Of a DNA stretch of 64,000 nt, positions 43,477-54,662 are shown in pieces (position 1 is the stretch's first letter; each line of letters begins with the position of its first letter). A model generated the notes under the pieces. That model worked only from the letters and a program-made list of their open reading frames with translations. It ran no database searches and had not been told where the DNA came from. The translations under genes and the position numbers were made by a program. The stretch comes from Legionella jordanis (GTDB lineage: Bacteria > Pseudomonadota > Gammaproteobacteria > Legionellales > Legionellaceae). The stretch spans positions 516,501-580,500 of the forward strand of contig NZ_LR134383.1 of the NCBI RefSeq assembly GCF_900637635.1, written 5' to 3'.

Positions 43477-44679
43477 ATGACAAATCTGGTCAGGATATCC
43501 GTTTTCATCAGTACTGCTATTGAAGTTTTTGATTTAAGTATCTTTGCTTTTCTTATTCCTGTGTTGTCTTCCGTATTTTTCTCATCCCATTCACAAAGTT
43601 CAGCGATTAATTTTACCATTTTGGCTTATGTAGTAAGCTATGTAGTGAAACCCTTTTCTGGAATGGTTTTTGGGTATCTGTCTGATAGTTATGGTCGAAA
43701 GCAGGTACTGTCAGTTACTACTTTGTTGATGACCGTTTCCACAGCGGTTATTGGTTTATTGCCCACCAGCCTACCTGGCATTGATTTATGGATAGCATTA
43801 TTTAGTTGCCGGATTATTCAGGGGCTATCAATCTCAGGGGAGTTTTCTAATGCTTTAATATTTGCTGTTGAACAAGGGAAAGATCGTCCGGCATTTTCTG
43901 GCAGTATGGCATTTATGGGCGGAATTCTTGGATTGTTGCTGGCAAATTTATCGGTTTTTATATTGCTAAACCTTTTACCTTATGAGCAGATGATTCAATA
44001 TGGCTGGCGTATACCATTTTTAATTAGTGCTATTATTTGGCTGGCACTCTACCAGATTAGAAGGTTTATTAATGAGCCATTTGCGCAGAAGATGAATGAT
44101 ACTAAACATTTTTCATCTTTGGTAAAAAAATATAGAAAGGAGCTGGTTATTTGTTTTGTAGCTGCAAGTTTATCTGCTTCTGCTTTCTATATGACCTTTG
44201 TTTATATGCCAACTCTTTTATCTTCAGTGATTCAAAATCAGACTCACCATAAATCTGTATGGGTGACGTTGATTGCTTTGTCAGTTTATTTCATCTGTTT
44301 GCCCCTGTTTGGTTCTTTGGCCGATCGGGTAGGTATTACTAAGCAAATTACTGCTGCTTCAGCATTATACCTTTTATTTTCCTATGTCTGTTTTGACTAT
44401 ATTAGCCATTTTAACTATGTCGTTATATTTTGTAGTTTGATATTACTGGCTTTGATTCAATCATTATATAATTCGGCTTTGCCTGCATTTATGGTTTCTT
44501 TGTTTCCCGCCATTCATCGAGGTAAGGCTTTAGCAATATCTTATAATACCAGCTTATCAATTTTTGGTGGTTTAATGCCCTATGTTATATTAAGCCATAA
44601 AAGTTTTATGAATCCGGGAATTGTTATTAGTATTTGTGCGATATTAACATTGGTTGTATTACGTTTTGTGAGGGAGTAA
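43477..44679 (+). CDS. MFS transporter, MHS (ProP/KgtP-like) type
   Basis: 400 aa, 12 predicted helices. MHS-family hallmarks: FDLSIFAFLIPVLSSVFF in helix 1, GYLSDSYGRKQVL between helices 2 and 3, GLSISGEFSNALIFAVEQ in helix 4 (the G(x)S(x)xGE(x)x motif), and GSLADRVG in the second half. Substrates of this family are small zwitterions or organic acids; the substrate here is unknown. The next gene follows 2 bp downstream. Confidence 0.88.
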   Translation: MTNLVRISVFISTAIEVFDLSIFAFLIPVLSSVFFSSHSQSSAINFTILAYVVSYVVKPFSGMVFGYLSDSYGRKQVLSVTTLLMTVSTAVIGLLPTSLPGIDLWIALFSCRIIQGLSISGEFSNALIFAVEQGKDRPAFSGSMAFMGGILGLLLANLSVFILLNLLPYEQMIQYGWRIPFLISAIIWLALYQIRRFINEPFAQKMNDTKHFSSLVKKYRKELVICFVAASLSASAFYMTFVYMPTLLSSVIQNQTHHKSVWVTLIALSVYFICLPLFGSLADRVGITKQITAASALYLLFSYVCFDYISHFNYVVIFCSLILLALIQSLYNSALPAFMVSLFPAIHRGKALAISYNTSLSIFGGLMPYVILSHKSFMNPGIVISICAILTLVVLRFVRE

Positions 44680-44681
44680 AC

Positions 44682-45026
44682 ATGGTTGTATATGAAGTGA
44701 ATCTATCTATTGATAATGAAATATATAGAGATTATAAGGATTGGTTAGACGAGCATATTCTTGAAATGCTAAAATTTCCCGGTTTTTTGAATGCAACAGT
44801 GATGCACCAATCAATAGATGGTGATAGCTCTGATAATCAAAAACATTTAACTGTTCAATATCAACTTGAAAGTGCCGAGGATTTGCAAAATTATTTTGAG
44901 GAACACGCGCCAAAAATGAGAGGGGATGGGATGAATCGATTTAAGGGGAGATTTACAGCCACTCGCCGAACTTTTGAAGTTGAAGCTGTTATCACTGCCG
45001 TTAATGAATACGTAAATCGCGTATAA
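44682..45026 (+). CDS. DUF4286 protein
   Basis: 114 aa from ATG 44682 (AGGGAG upstream; 2 bp after the transporter stop, so probably co-transcribed). VVYEVNLSIDNEIYRDYKDWLDEHILEMLKFPGF matches DUF4286, a small ferredoxin-like fold of unknown role. The longer frame from 44634 lies in the transporter gene and is rejected. Confidence 0.82.
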   Translation: MVVYEVNLSIDNEIYRDYKDWLDEHILEMLKFPGFLNATVMHQSIDGDSSDNQKHLTVQYQLESAEDLQNYFEEHAPKMRGDGMNRFKGRFTATRRTFEVEAVITAVNEYVNRV

Positions 45027-45106
45027 TTTAATTGATAAATACTTATAATTGGTATATATTGGTGTTGTTTTATGATGTTACACCAAAATATACGGAGGTA
45101 TTTATT

Positions 45107-45304
45107 GTGGAGAAGAGAGTCTTTAAAGAAGCTGAAGCTGCTAACTATATATGCATGAGCCGTTCTTTTCTTTCTCAAGACAGGGTAAATGGAACTTTAG
45201 CAAATAGAACTCCAGGCCCTAAATATATTAAAATCGGACGATCAATACGCTATTTGAAGGATGACCTTGATTCATGGCTAGAACAGCACAGAAAGTGTGG
45301 TTAG
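45107..45304 (+). CDS. AlpA-like excisionase/regulator
   Basis: 65 aa from GTG 45107, with GGAGG 8 bp upstream. FKEAEAANYICMSRSFLSQDR..GPKYIKIGRSIRYLKDDLDSWLEQH is the winged-helix fold of AlpA/MerR-like phage and island regulators, often excisionases. It lies 0.9 kb from the tRNA-Pro 3' end. No integrase gene is visible near it. The longer frame from 45032 has no ribosome site. Confidence 0.82.
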   Translation: MEKRVFKEAEAANYICMSRSFLSQDRVNGTLANRTPGPKYIKIGRSIRYLKDDLDSWLEQHRKCG

Positions 45305-45364
45305 TGCGTTAAAGTATCTACTGATTGAGTTAGCGCAATAATGCTTTTGCGCTAACCCTACAAT

Positions 45365-46087
45365 TTATTCGATTGTTATATTTTTAAATTGCTTAGGTAA
45401 ATGTTCTTTTAATAGAGCATCTATCTTACGTGCATAAGGCTCATATGCTGAAGGGCGTCTAGGATAAACTCTATCATTGACCCAGTGTTGTTCAGGCCAG
45501 TTATCCGTAGTTAATATACATTCTTTAGCAAAATCTTTTATATTAAATTTTTCTTCAATTTTAATGCAACCTCTAATAAAAATATCGACATATGATTGTG
45601 TAATGGGAAACTCACGGCTAGGTTGATCATTTTGTGTTGATTTTGGATAGTAAATCCATACCTGTATTTTTTCAGGAATTTTTTTTGTATATATTTTAAT
45701 TTGTTCGGCACTTAACTCTTTCCTACAATAAACAGTTTCTCTAGTGTCATATAGCTCTATTTCTTTGGGATCACTGACTCTATAAATTACGCCGTTAAAT
45801 GTCCCTTTTTTGTTTTCATTTAAAGACAAAAAAGTTGCATTGAATCCTGGCATATTACCATGTGCACACCAACTCCTTTTAAAGCCTTTAATTAAAACAG
45901 GAATGTTTTCATAAGCTTTTGAGTCTGTAGTCTTTTTAGATTGCTCATCAATCAAACTTCCATAACCAGCAATATATTGGGGTAATCTTGGGTTTATTTT
46001 GGGATGGCATGTATCTGAGGCTGCTTTTATCTGAGGGGAAACTATCAACATTAAGCTAATGTAGATTGATTTTAATATCTTACACAT
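45365..46087 (-). CDS. Exported gamma-glutamylcyclotransferase-like protein
   Basis: 240 aa with a signal peptide (MCKILKSIYISLMLIVSPQIKAA). The motif YIAGYGSLI is the substrate loop of the GGCT fold; VLIKGFKRSWCAHG, FNGVIYRVSD and YDTRETVYCRKEL follow, with Glu in DTRE a candidate catalytic acid. Cytosolic relatives release 5-oxoproline from gamma-glutamyl peptides; export makes the substrate uncertain. It is the last gene before the tRNA-Pro end. Confidence 0.75.
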   Translation of the reverse strand: MCKILKSIYISLMLIVSPQIKAASDTCHPKINPRLPQYIAGYGSLIDEQSKKTTDSKAYENIPVLIKGFKRSWCAHGNMPGFNATFLSLNENKKGTFNGVIYRVSDPKEIELYDTRETVYCRKELSAEQIKIYTKKIPEKIQVWIYYPKSTQNDQPSREFPITQSYVDIFIRGCIKIEEKFNIKDFAKECILTTDNWPEQHWVNDRVYPRRPSAYEPYARKIDALLKEHLPKQFKNITIE

Positions 46088-46195
46088 GATTCCAGATATA
46101 TTCTTTTTTCAATAAAACACATTCAATTTGCACCCTGTGCGCACCCTATAATTGAATTTTGGTTTTGTAAAAATGCTTATAATCCTTTATTTATA

Positions 46196-46272
46196 TGGTC
46201 GGAGTGACAGGAATTGAACCTGCGACCCCTGCCTCCCGAAGGCAGTGCTCTACCAAGCTGAGCTACACTCCG
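46196..46272 (-). tRNA. tRNA-Pro (CGG)
   Basis: 77 nt with encoded CCA. Acceptor stem CGGAGTG/CACTCCG, D arm TAGCTCAGCTTGGTAGAGCA, anticodon stem CTGCC/GGCAG with loop TTCGGGA (anticodon CGG), T loop GGTTCAATTCC. It starts 1 nt after the ispB stop codon and may share its transcript. Its 3' end faces the accessory region, the usual side for tyrosine-integrase islands. No duplicate of the 3' end is visible in the window. Confidence 0.96.
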
Positions 46273-46273
46273 A

Positions 46274-47242
46274 TTAATGATTTCGCTTGATGGCAAATAA
46301 TGCCAACTCTTCAAGCGCTTCTTTATAGACTGATGGTGGTACGGGTTGTAAAGCGGTTAATGCACGATCGACTTCCGATTCAGCATACTTGCGAGTATGT
46401 TCAATGGCGTTGGTTTCTTCAATGGCTGCGAGGATTGCCTCTAAATTATGTAAACTGCCATACTGAATACTGCTTTTAATTAACTGCTGTTGTTCCGCTG
46501 TGCCATGATGTAATGCATGCAGCAAAGGTAAGGTGGCCTTGCCATCGGCTAAATCGTCGCCTATGTTTTTACCAATCGTGGTGGCATCCGAGCAATAATC
46601 CAATGCATCATCAATCATCTGAAATGCATTGCCCAAGTGAAGGCCATAATTATACAGACTTTGTGACAAGTGATTGCCAGTCGGGCTCAAGTGAGCGCCA
46701 ATGGCTGCTGAAGCGGCAAAAAGCAAGGCGGTTTTGGCACGAATGACATCCAGATATTCTTCAATGCTTAGATTAAAATTGTGGCGATTGACCAATTGTT
46801 TCACTTCACCACAACTGATTTCATGCGATGTATCTGCCATTAAACGTAAAATTTGTGAATTATTGACATTTACCATGAGTTGCACCGATTGGGTAAATAA
46901 ATAATCCCCAACCAGAATGCTGGCTTTACTACCCCAAATCTCATTGGCTGTTTCTCGACCCCGTCTTAGGGTGGATTCATCAACCACGTCATCATGCAGC
47001 AGGGTAGCCGTATGAAAAAATTCAACCATGGCAGCTAATGCAATGTGATCTTGCCCTTGATAGCCGCAGGCATGGCTGGCTAAAAGAACTAAAAGAGGGC
47101 GTAAGCGTTTGCCGCCACTTTCAACGATGTGATGCGCTAAATCATCAATTAATCCAACTTGTGATTGTATGTTTTCGATGATTAAAGCGTTAACTGCATT
47201 AAAATCAGTATTCACCAAGGCTCTTAAACGGGCAACCGTCAT
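46274..47242 (-). CDS. ispB: Octaprenyl/polyprenyl diphosphate synthase
   Basis: 322 aa trans-prenyltransferase making the ubiquinone side chain. First Asp-rich motif LLHDDVVDESTLRRG and second FQMIDDALDYCSD; GGKRLRPLL near residue 44. Small residues before the first motif fit long-chain products. Second prenyl synthase of the window (IspA at 61486). Confidence 0.95.
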   Translation of the reverse strand: MTVARLRALVNTDFNAVNALIIENIQSQVGLIDDLAHHIVESGGKRLRPLLVLLASHACGYQGQDHIALAAMVEFFHTATLLHDDVVDESTLRRGRETANEIWGSKASILVGDYLFTQSVQLMVNVNNSQILRLMADTSHEISCGEVKQLVNRHNFNLSIEEYLDVIRAKTALLFAASAAIGAHLSPTGNHLSQSLYNYGLHLGNAFQMIDDALDYCSDATTIGKNIGDDLADGKATLPLLHALHHGTAEQQQLIKSSIQYGSLHNLEAILAAIEETNAIEHTRKYAESEVDRALTALQPVPPSVYKEALEELALFAIKRNH

Positions 47243-47349
47243 ACTTATCCCCTGAGATTGAATTTATGCATGCTAAGGGCGGCTTGGCATAATGTCAAGT
47301 TGGAAAGCGATAAGAAGAACAATGCCTTAGCAAACTAAAATGTCTTCAT

Positions 47350-48441
47350 TTATACATTAAAACGAAAATGCATGACGTCTCCATCACGGACTACATAATC
47401 TTTGCCTTCCAAGCGTAATTTTCCTGCTTCTTTCGCACCTTGTTCGCCACGGTGGGTAATGAAATCTTCATAGGCAATCACTTCTGCTCGAATAAAGCCT
47501 TTTTCAAAATCGCTATGAATAACCCCGGCAGCCTGCGGAGCGGTAGCTCCCTTTCTTATCGTCCAGGCACGAACTTCTTTAACACCTGCGGTAAAATAAG
47601 TTTGTAAGCCTAAAAGCTCATAGCCGGCACGAATGACACGATTAAGGCCTGGCTCAGAAAGGCCTAAGTCCGCCATAAATTCTTTCCGTTCGTCATCATC
47701 CAACTCCATAAGTTCGGCTTCTGTTGCTGCTGATAAAGCAACAATGCTCGCATTTTCTTGTTTGGCTAATTCTTTGACCTTATCCAGTAAAGGGTTATTT
47801 TCAAAACCTGTGTCATCCACATTGGCAATATAAAGCACTGGTTTGGCTGTTAATAAGAATAAACGACGGGCGATGGCTTCTTCTTCACCGTTTAATTCCA
47901 AGGTTCTAACGGGATTACCTTCGTCCAGATGCGTTTTTATTTTTTCAAGAGCCTGTTTTTCAGCAATGGCTTCTTTGTTGCCGCTTTTGCTGTTTTTGCT
48001 TGCTTTCATTAATGCTTTTTCAAGCGTTTCCATGTCGGCCAAAGCCAATTCAGTATTGATGACAGCTATATCACTTAAAGGATCAACTTTACCTTCTACG
48101 TGAATGATGTCGCTGTTTTCAAAACAGCGTACCACATGAGCAATTGCGTCGGTTTCGCGGATATTGGCTAAAAATTGGTTGCCAAGCCCTTCACCGCTGG
48201 CGGCTCCTTTAACCAAGCCAGCAATGTCCACAAATTGCATGGTAGCTGGTAGGACTTGTTGGGGTTTAACAATTTCAGCCAAGGCGTCCAAACGAGGGTC
48301 AGGTACGGTGACGATCCCCACATTGGGTTCAATGGTGCAGAATGGGTAATTGGAGGCTTCAATGCCAGCTTTAGTGAGGGCGTTGAATAAAGTTGATTTA
48401 CCAACGTTGGGCAAGCCCACAATTCCACATTTAAATCCCAT
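47350..48441 (-). CDS. ychF: Ribosome-binding ATPase YchF
   Basis: 363 aa Obg-superfamily P-loop protein that prefers ATP. G1 [16 protein letters not shown]3 [19 protein letters not shown], NxxE-type base contact (IANVDD) and the C-terminal TGS domain ([32 protein letters not shown]). It binds ribosomes and takes part in stress control. Third in a rplY-pth-ychF row, 49 bp after pth. Confidence 0.97.
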   Translation of the reverse strand: MGFKCGIVGLPNVGKSTLFNALTKAGIEASNYPFCTIEPNVGIVTVPDPRLDALAEIVKPQQVLPATMQFVDIAGLVKGAASGEGLGNQFLANIRETDAIAHVVRCFENSDIIHVEGKVDPLSDIAVINTELALADMETLEKALMKASKNSKSGNKEAIAEKQALEKIKTHLDEGNPVRTLELNGEEEAIARRLFLLTAKPVLYIANVDDTGFENNPLLDKVKELAKQENASIVALSAATEAELMELDDDERKEFMADLGLSEPGLNRVIRAGYELLGLQTYFTAGVKEVRAWTIRKGATAPQAAGVIHSDFEKGFIRAEVIAYEDFITHRGEQGAKEAGKLRLEGKDYVVRDGDVMHFRFNV

Positions 48442-48490
48442 GTTAACCTCTAATTGAAATCAAATAATTTAATAAAGCTTATGCTGAATA

Positions 48491-49060
48491 TCAGCTGTGC
48501 AATGCATTCATTGCTGCTGCCATATTACCGGCTAGCAAAGTGGGCATCACTGCAATTCCTCTATCAATGGCATCAATAATTAATTGTCTATCCTGAGGCG
48601 AAGGCTTGCCCAATACATAATTTAATACCAAATCTTTGTGTCCTGGATGGCCGATTCCAATCCTTAACCGATGGAAATTTGAACTGCCCAATTGAGCAAT
48701 TAAATCACGCAAACCATTATGCCCGCCGTGGCCTCCACCTGTTTTTAGTTTAATGCGGCCTGCAGGCAAATCCAGCTCATCGTGTACGACTAAAATTTCA
48801 TTGGCCTCTATGCGGTAAAATTGACTCACTTCACGGGCAGGCAAGCCGCTGTGGTTCATAAAGGTAAGAGGAAACAAAACCTTGCATGCATGGCCTTTAA
48901 TTTCTAAGTTTGCCAATTCTGCATGTAATTTTTTTTCCACCTTAAGCGCCCCCTCATAACGGTGGCAGAGTGCGGTAGCGAACCAGCCGCCTGCGTTATG
49001 TCTCGTGTGCTCATAAGCAGAGCCAGGGTTGCGTAAGCCAATAATGAGTTTAATCGTCAT
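48491..49060 (-). CDS. pth: Peptidyl-tRNA hydrolase
   Basis: 189 aa Pth enzyme that frees tRNA from drop-off peptidyl-tRNA. Signature blocks LIIGLRNPGSAYEHTRHNAGGWF (catalytic His in TRHNAG), LTFMNHSGLP, LVVHDELDLPAG and GGHGGHNGLRD are all intact. Located 64 bp after rplY, a common pairing. Confidence 0.97.
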   Translation of the reverse strand: MTIKLIIGLRNPGSAYEHTRHNAGGWFATALCHRYEGALKVEKKLHAELANLEIKGHACKVLFPLTFMNHSGLPAREVSQFYRIEANEILVVHDELDLPAGRIKLKTGGGHGGHNGLRDLIAQLGSSNFHRLRIGIGHPGHKDLVLNYVLGKPSPQDRQLIIDAIDRGIAVMPTLLAGNMAAAMNALHS

Positions 49061-49124
49061 GAGGTTTGCAAATGCCGAAATTTAACAGAGCAGATTAATA
49101 GGCGGGGAGAACCCCGCCTAAAAA

Positions 49125-49772
49125 TTATTCTTGTTCAGGGGCTTCTTCTGCAGAAGGAGCAGCAGTTTTAGCTGACTCTTCTTCAGCAGCGCCAGTCCGA
49201 GGTGCATGGATGCTCACCACGGGTAAGTTATGGCTACCATCTTTTGCATCAACAGTGAGTTGAACCCCTTTAGGGAGCTTTAGGTCGGATAAATGAACTA
49301 CATCATCCAAAGCAACATCAGTCATATCCACTTCAATGAATTCAGGCAAATTCTTAACCTGACATTTTACTTCGACTTGGGTCATGGTGTGAGTGATGAT
49401 ACCGCCGGCTCTTACGCCCTTAGCGTTCTGTTCGTTGGTAAAATGCAGTGGAACATGTTTTACCAGGATGTCTTTGGCTGACACACGCTGTAAATCCATA
49501 TGAAGGATCACAGGCTTGTAAGGATGGCGCTGCAAATCCTTAAGGATTACGTGTTCAACTTTGCCATCGACATTCAGATCAAACACTGATGAATAAATGC
49601 TCTCATTTTCTAAGGCTTTAACCACTTTATTGTGGAGCAGGTGAATGGCTTTAGGGGCCTTTTCGCCACCATAGATAACTGCTGGTACTTTGTTCTCAAG
49701 ACGACGAAGGCGGCGGCTCGCACCTTTCCCTATGTCTTTTCTTGATTCAGCTTCTAAAACGATTGTTGACAT
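49125..49772 (-). CDS. rplY: Ribosomal protein L25 (CTC/TL5 type)
   Basis: 215 aa long-form L25 that binds 5S rRNA. N terminus ESRKDIGKGASRRLRRLENKVPAVIYGG is the L25 domain; residues 95-190 form the extra TL5/CTC beta domain; the tail is Ala/Glu-rich. First of the rplY-pth-ychF cluster, divergent from rplU-rpmA. Confidence 0.96.
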   Translation of the reverse strand: MSTIVLEAESRKDIGKGASRRLRRLENKVPAVIYGGEKAPKAIHLLHNKVVKALENESIYSSVFDLNVDGKVEHVILKDLQRHPYKPVILHMDLQRVSAKDILVKHVPLHFTNEQNAKGVRAGGIITHTMTQVEVKCQVKNLPEFIEVDMTDVALDDVVHLSDLKLPKGVQLTVDAKDGSHNLPVVSIHAPRTGAAEEESAKTAAPSAEEAPEQE

Positions 49773-50105
49773 TACTAGTCTCCGGATAAATAAAACCTAG
49801 CTCAGCCCGCGACCAGGCTAAACTTCATAAGGCAATAGATGATTTGACTCGCAAGAAAGGGCGAAAACCGAAACTCTATTCCACATACCTTTTCTACTTG
49901 GAAAGCAATAAAAGGCGACATAGTATATAATATACTTTGCTGACTAACAAATGGCATTTTTCTGGGATTTTCTTACTTATTTTTTTTGATTCATTAATTT
50001 CGCTAAGTATAATTTAAATTCAACTTGAAGTTGCTGCGGTAATTTCATAGAATATGCCACTTTATTGAATTTGTGAAAGCCGTTTTGGCGCGTTGGAGAC
50101 TAGCT
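49773..50105. other. Divergent promoter region rplY / rplU
   Basis: 333 bp between divergent ribosomal-protein genes. A very AT-rich block, TATAGTATATAATATACT-like, lies at 49918-49940 and could serve either direction. The rplU promoter is listed separately. Confidence 0.5.
50025..50053 (+). promoter_or_regulatory. Sigma70-type promoter for rplU
   Basis: -35 TTGAAG (50025-50030), 17-bp spacer, -10 TAGAAT (50048-50053), 52 bp before the rplU ATG. Predicted from pattern only. Confidence 0.6.
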
Positions 50106-50417
50106 ATGTATGCTGTAATTAAGACGGGCGGTAAGCAATACCGCGTAAAAGAAGGCGACATCCTCAAATTAGAAATGCTGCCCGCTGACGTTGGTCACGA
50201 AGTCAGTTTCTCTGAAGTCTTGATGATTGCTGATGGTGATGATTTTACCTGTGGTTCGCCGTTGGTAAAAAATGCCACAGTCAAAGCGGAAGTGCTCGAT
50301 CATGGTCGTCACAGAAAAGTTAAAATTATTAAATTTCGTCGTCGTAAGCACCATATGAAACAAATGGGCCATCGACAATATTATACGCAAGTAAAAATTA
50401 CTGCGATAAGCAAGTAA
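50106..50417 (+). CDS. rplU: Ribosomal protein L21
   Basis: 103 aa. MYAVIKTGGKQYRVKEGDILKLE and the tail KIIKFRRRKHHMKQMGHRQYYTQVKI are diagnostic for L21. ATG 50106 chosen over an upstream in-frame start at 50073 because GGAG precedes it and it gives the standard N terminus. rpmA follows 12 bp later. Confidence 0.97.
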   Translation: MYAVIKTGGKQYRVKEGDILKLEMLPADVGHEVSFSEVLMIADGDDFTCGSPLVKNATVKAEVLDHGRHRKVKIIKFRRRKHHMKQMGHRQYYTQVKITAISK

Positions 50418-50429
50418 GAGGGGAAAGAA

Positions 50430-50693
50430 ATGGCTCATAAGAAAGCAGGTGGTAGTACTCGTAATGGCCGCGACTCGAATCCTAAGTATCTTGGTGTGAA
50501 GCGTTACGGTGGTCAATTGGTTAATGCTGGTGAAATTATTGTTCGTCAACGTGGCACTCGTTTCCATGCGGGTCAAGGCGTTGGTTGCGGTCGCGATCAC
50601 ACTTTATACGCAATGGTTGCAGGTATTGTTCACTTCAGCGTGAAAGGCAAAAATAATCGTAAGTACGTCATGATTCAGGCCGTTGAAGAATAA
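50430..50693 (+). CDS. rpmA: Ribosomal protein L27
   Basis: 87 aa. [17 protein letters not shown] and [27 protein letters not shown] are diagnostic. Strong GAGGGGAAAG region upstream. Followed by a rho-independent terminator before obgE. Confidence 0.98.
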   Translation: MAHKKAGGSTRNGRDSNPKYLGVKRYGGQLVNAGEIIVRQRGTRFHAGQGVGCGRDHTLYAMVAGIVHFSVKGKNNRKYVMIQAVEE

Positions 50694-50718
50694 GCAGAGT
50701 AGAAGAAACGAACACAAT

Positions 50719-52831
<2,113 letters not shown>

Positions 52832-52835
<4 letters not shown>

Positions 52836-53791
52836 TGTTCACGTCCAATTCTTAAGAATCTAATTTCTTCGGCATAGGTCTTATTCGGTAAAAATGCAAA
52901 AGACCATAGTGCCTGGTTGACCCTATCATCCATTAAAAAACGTCCATCGGCGAGTACTAAGGGTTGTTTATTCACTAGAATGGAATAGTAATCAGAAAAC
53001 CAGCTAAAAATTCCCAGATCCTCCATAAGAGTTGGTGAACGTCTTAAGTAATCAGGAATATATTGCGCCTGCATCAAGGGATAATGGGTCTTAAGTTGAA
53101 TTGTAGTGCGTTTCAATAAAGGCGTGGACACATCCATAGCAAAAAAGTCCCTCTCTGACCGTCCAATGCCTCTCCAGTTTAGGGAACTCATCAATTTCGG
53201 CATGACTCTTAGGTGGTGCAATCCCAAGTGGTTTTGCTGCACGAACAGTTCTGCCGCCCGTAAACTGCGAAGATGTTGAAGGCTGTTGAATAACAGGAAG
53301 GTCATAGCTATGGATAGGCCAACAAAAACCCCAATTCGCTTTCCATGAACAATGGTCCACACCACACCAAGAATTAAAGGAAAAGTGAAGAAGGGATCGA
53401 TGATGGAAATTAAATCCCAACTAATGCGGGTGTAGGAAAATGGCCAATATAATAGCGTGCCATAACTTGTGCATGCATCCAATAACCCATGAGTGGAATA
53501 GCCAATTAGGCAAGCTGCGAAAACAAGTTTCCAGGGTTCCCGGCGGCCCAGCAATAGCAATAAGCAAAGACCAATAAGAAAGGCACCGACAGGGATAAAC
53601 ATCAAAGAATGTGTGAAATGTCGATGGTAAAGAAAAAATAATAAAGGATGCCCGGCTGAGCGGATAAAGACATCCAGGTCCGCTGCCATTCCTGCCAAGG
53701 CCCCAGCAATAAGAACAATGCCGGTGTTTCCCTTGGCCAAAACGCCGCGGGCGCAAGCAGCGCCTAGAGCTCCATGAGTGATTGGATCCAT
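52832..53791 (-). CDS. DUF457/YdjM-type membrane-bound metal-dependent hydrolase
   Basis: 319 aa from ATG 53791, one base after the mscS stop. MDPITHGALGAACA, ADLDVFI, YHRHFTHSL and STHGLLDACTSYGTLLYWPFS carry the conserved His/Asp residues of the LexA-induced YdjM family. About five transmembrane helices are in the first 190 residues; the rest is soluble. Substrate unknown. It is coupled to cinA and mscS on the same strand. Confidence 0.85.
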
Positions 53792-53792
53792 C

Positions 53793-54569
53793 CTAGACCC
53801 TATGAACCGTAATTTGTGGGGGGGGTGCTTCAATGCCTTCTTGGTCAAATTGTTGTTTGATTCTTTCCTGAAGCAAATTACGTGCGGCGGTCAAATCAGC
53901 AGTATTTACCCAAACCATAAATTTAATTTCCATGGCGGAGTTGGCAAAATTGTCGATACTGGCGTATGGAGCAGGTTCTTTAAGAATTTGGTCGCAATCT
54001 CCTGCAATATTCATTAACATCGATTTCACGCGGTTAATGTCGCAGTCATAAGCCACGGAAACAATAAGATCAATTCTTCGGGTGGAAAAATAACTCAAAT
54101 TCGTTATTTCAGTTTTGATCATGACCTCATTTGGAATACGCACTAATTTATTGTCGGGAGTCTTAAGCTTGGTGGAGAGCAAATCAATGGAATCTACGGT
54201 GCCACTAATGCCCTTGATTTCAACACTGTCTCCGACCTTAAAAGGTTGCTCAAAGAGCAGAAAAATACCACTAATTAAGTTGGAAGCTGCTGTTTGGGAT
54301 GCAAAGCTGATGGCTACGGTAAAGACTCCGGCAGCTCCCAGCAATACCGAAAGCTTAACCCCCAAATTCTGAAGACTACTAACAGCGAAGATAGTGAATA
54401 TCAAATAAAAAAGGATTCTTTTGACCAGCATACTGTGATGAGCGGAGAAGTGCTTGCCAAGACCACGGGCAACCAGGAAACTGATTTGTTTAGCAACGAA
54501 ATAACCAATAAAGAATAAACTGATTGCATAAACCAAATTAAGCAATTTTTCCGGTTCAAAGAGATGCAT
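53793..54569 (-). CDS. MscS-family small mechanosensitive channel
   Basis: 258 aa from ATG 54569 (GGAG 8 bp upstream). Three hydrophobic helices; the pore helix region GVKLSVLLGAAGVFTVAISFASQTAASNLISGIFLLFEQPFKVGD is the MscS signature, followed by the beta domain (VEIKGISGTVDSIDLLSTKLKT, VRIPNEVM). Opens on hypo-osmotic shock. Confidence 0.93.
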   Translation of the reverse strand: MHLFEPEKLLNLVYAISLFFIGYFVAKQISFLVARGLGKHFSAHHSMLVKRILFYLIFTIFAVSSLQNLGVKLSVLLGAAGVFTVAISFASQTAASNLISGIFLLFEQPFKVGDSVEIKGISGTVDSIDLLSTKLKTPDNKLVRIPNEVMIKTEITNLSYFSTRRIDLIVSVAYDCDINRVKSMLMNIAGDCDQILKEPAPYASIDNFANSAMEIKFMVWVNTADLTAARNLLQERIKQQFDQEGIEAPPPQITVHRV

Positions 54570-54662
54570 TGGCTTGTCTCCTAATGGGTGGTGTGCTGTG
54601 GATATTAACATTCGAGAATCAATTATAGCGAGACGGATTTATGTTGCGATAGCCCATTCAGT

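Noticed and set aside
46088-46195. Two GCACCCT units near 46133-46146 as a possible att core or repeat
   Set aside because: Only two 7-bp units and no copy elsewhere in the window.
54115-54518. Plus-strand frames opposite mscS
   Set aside because: Antisense to a well-supported channel gene, no ribosome site or recognisable protein.
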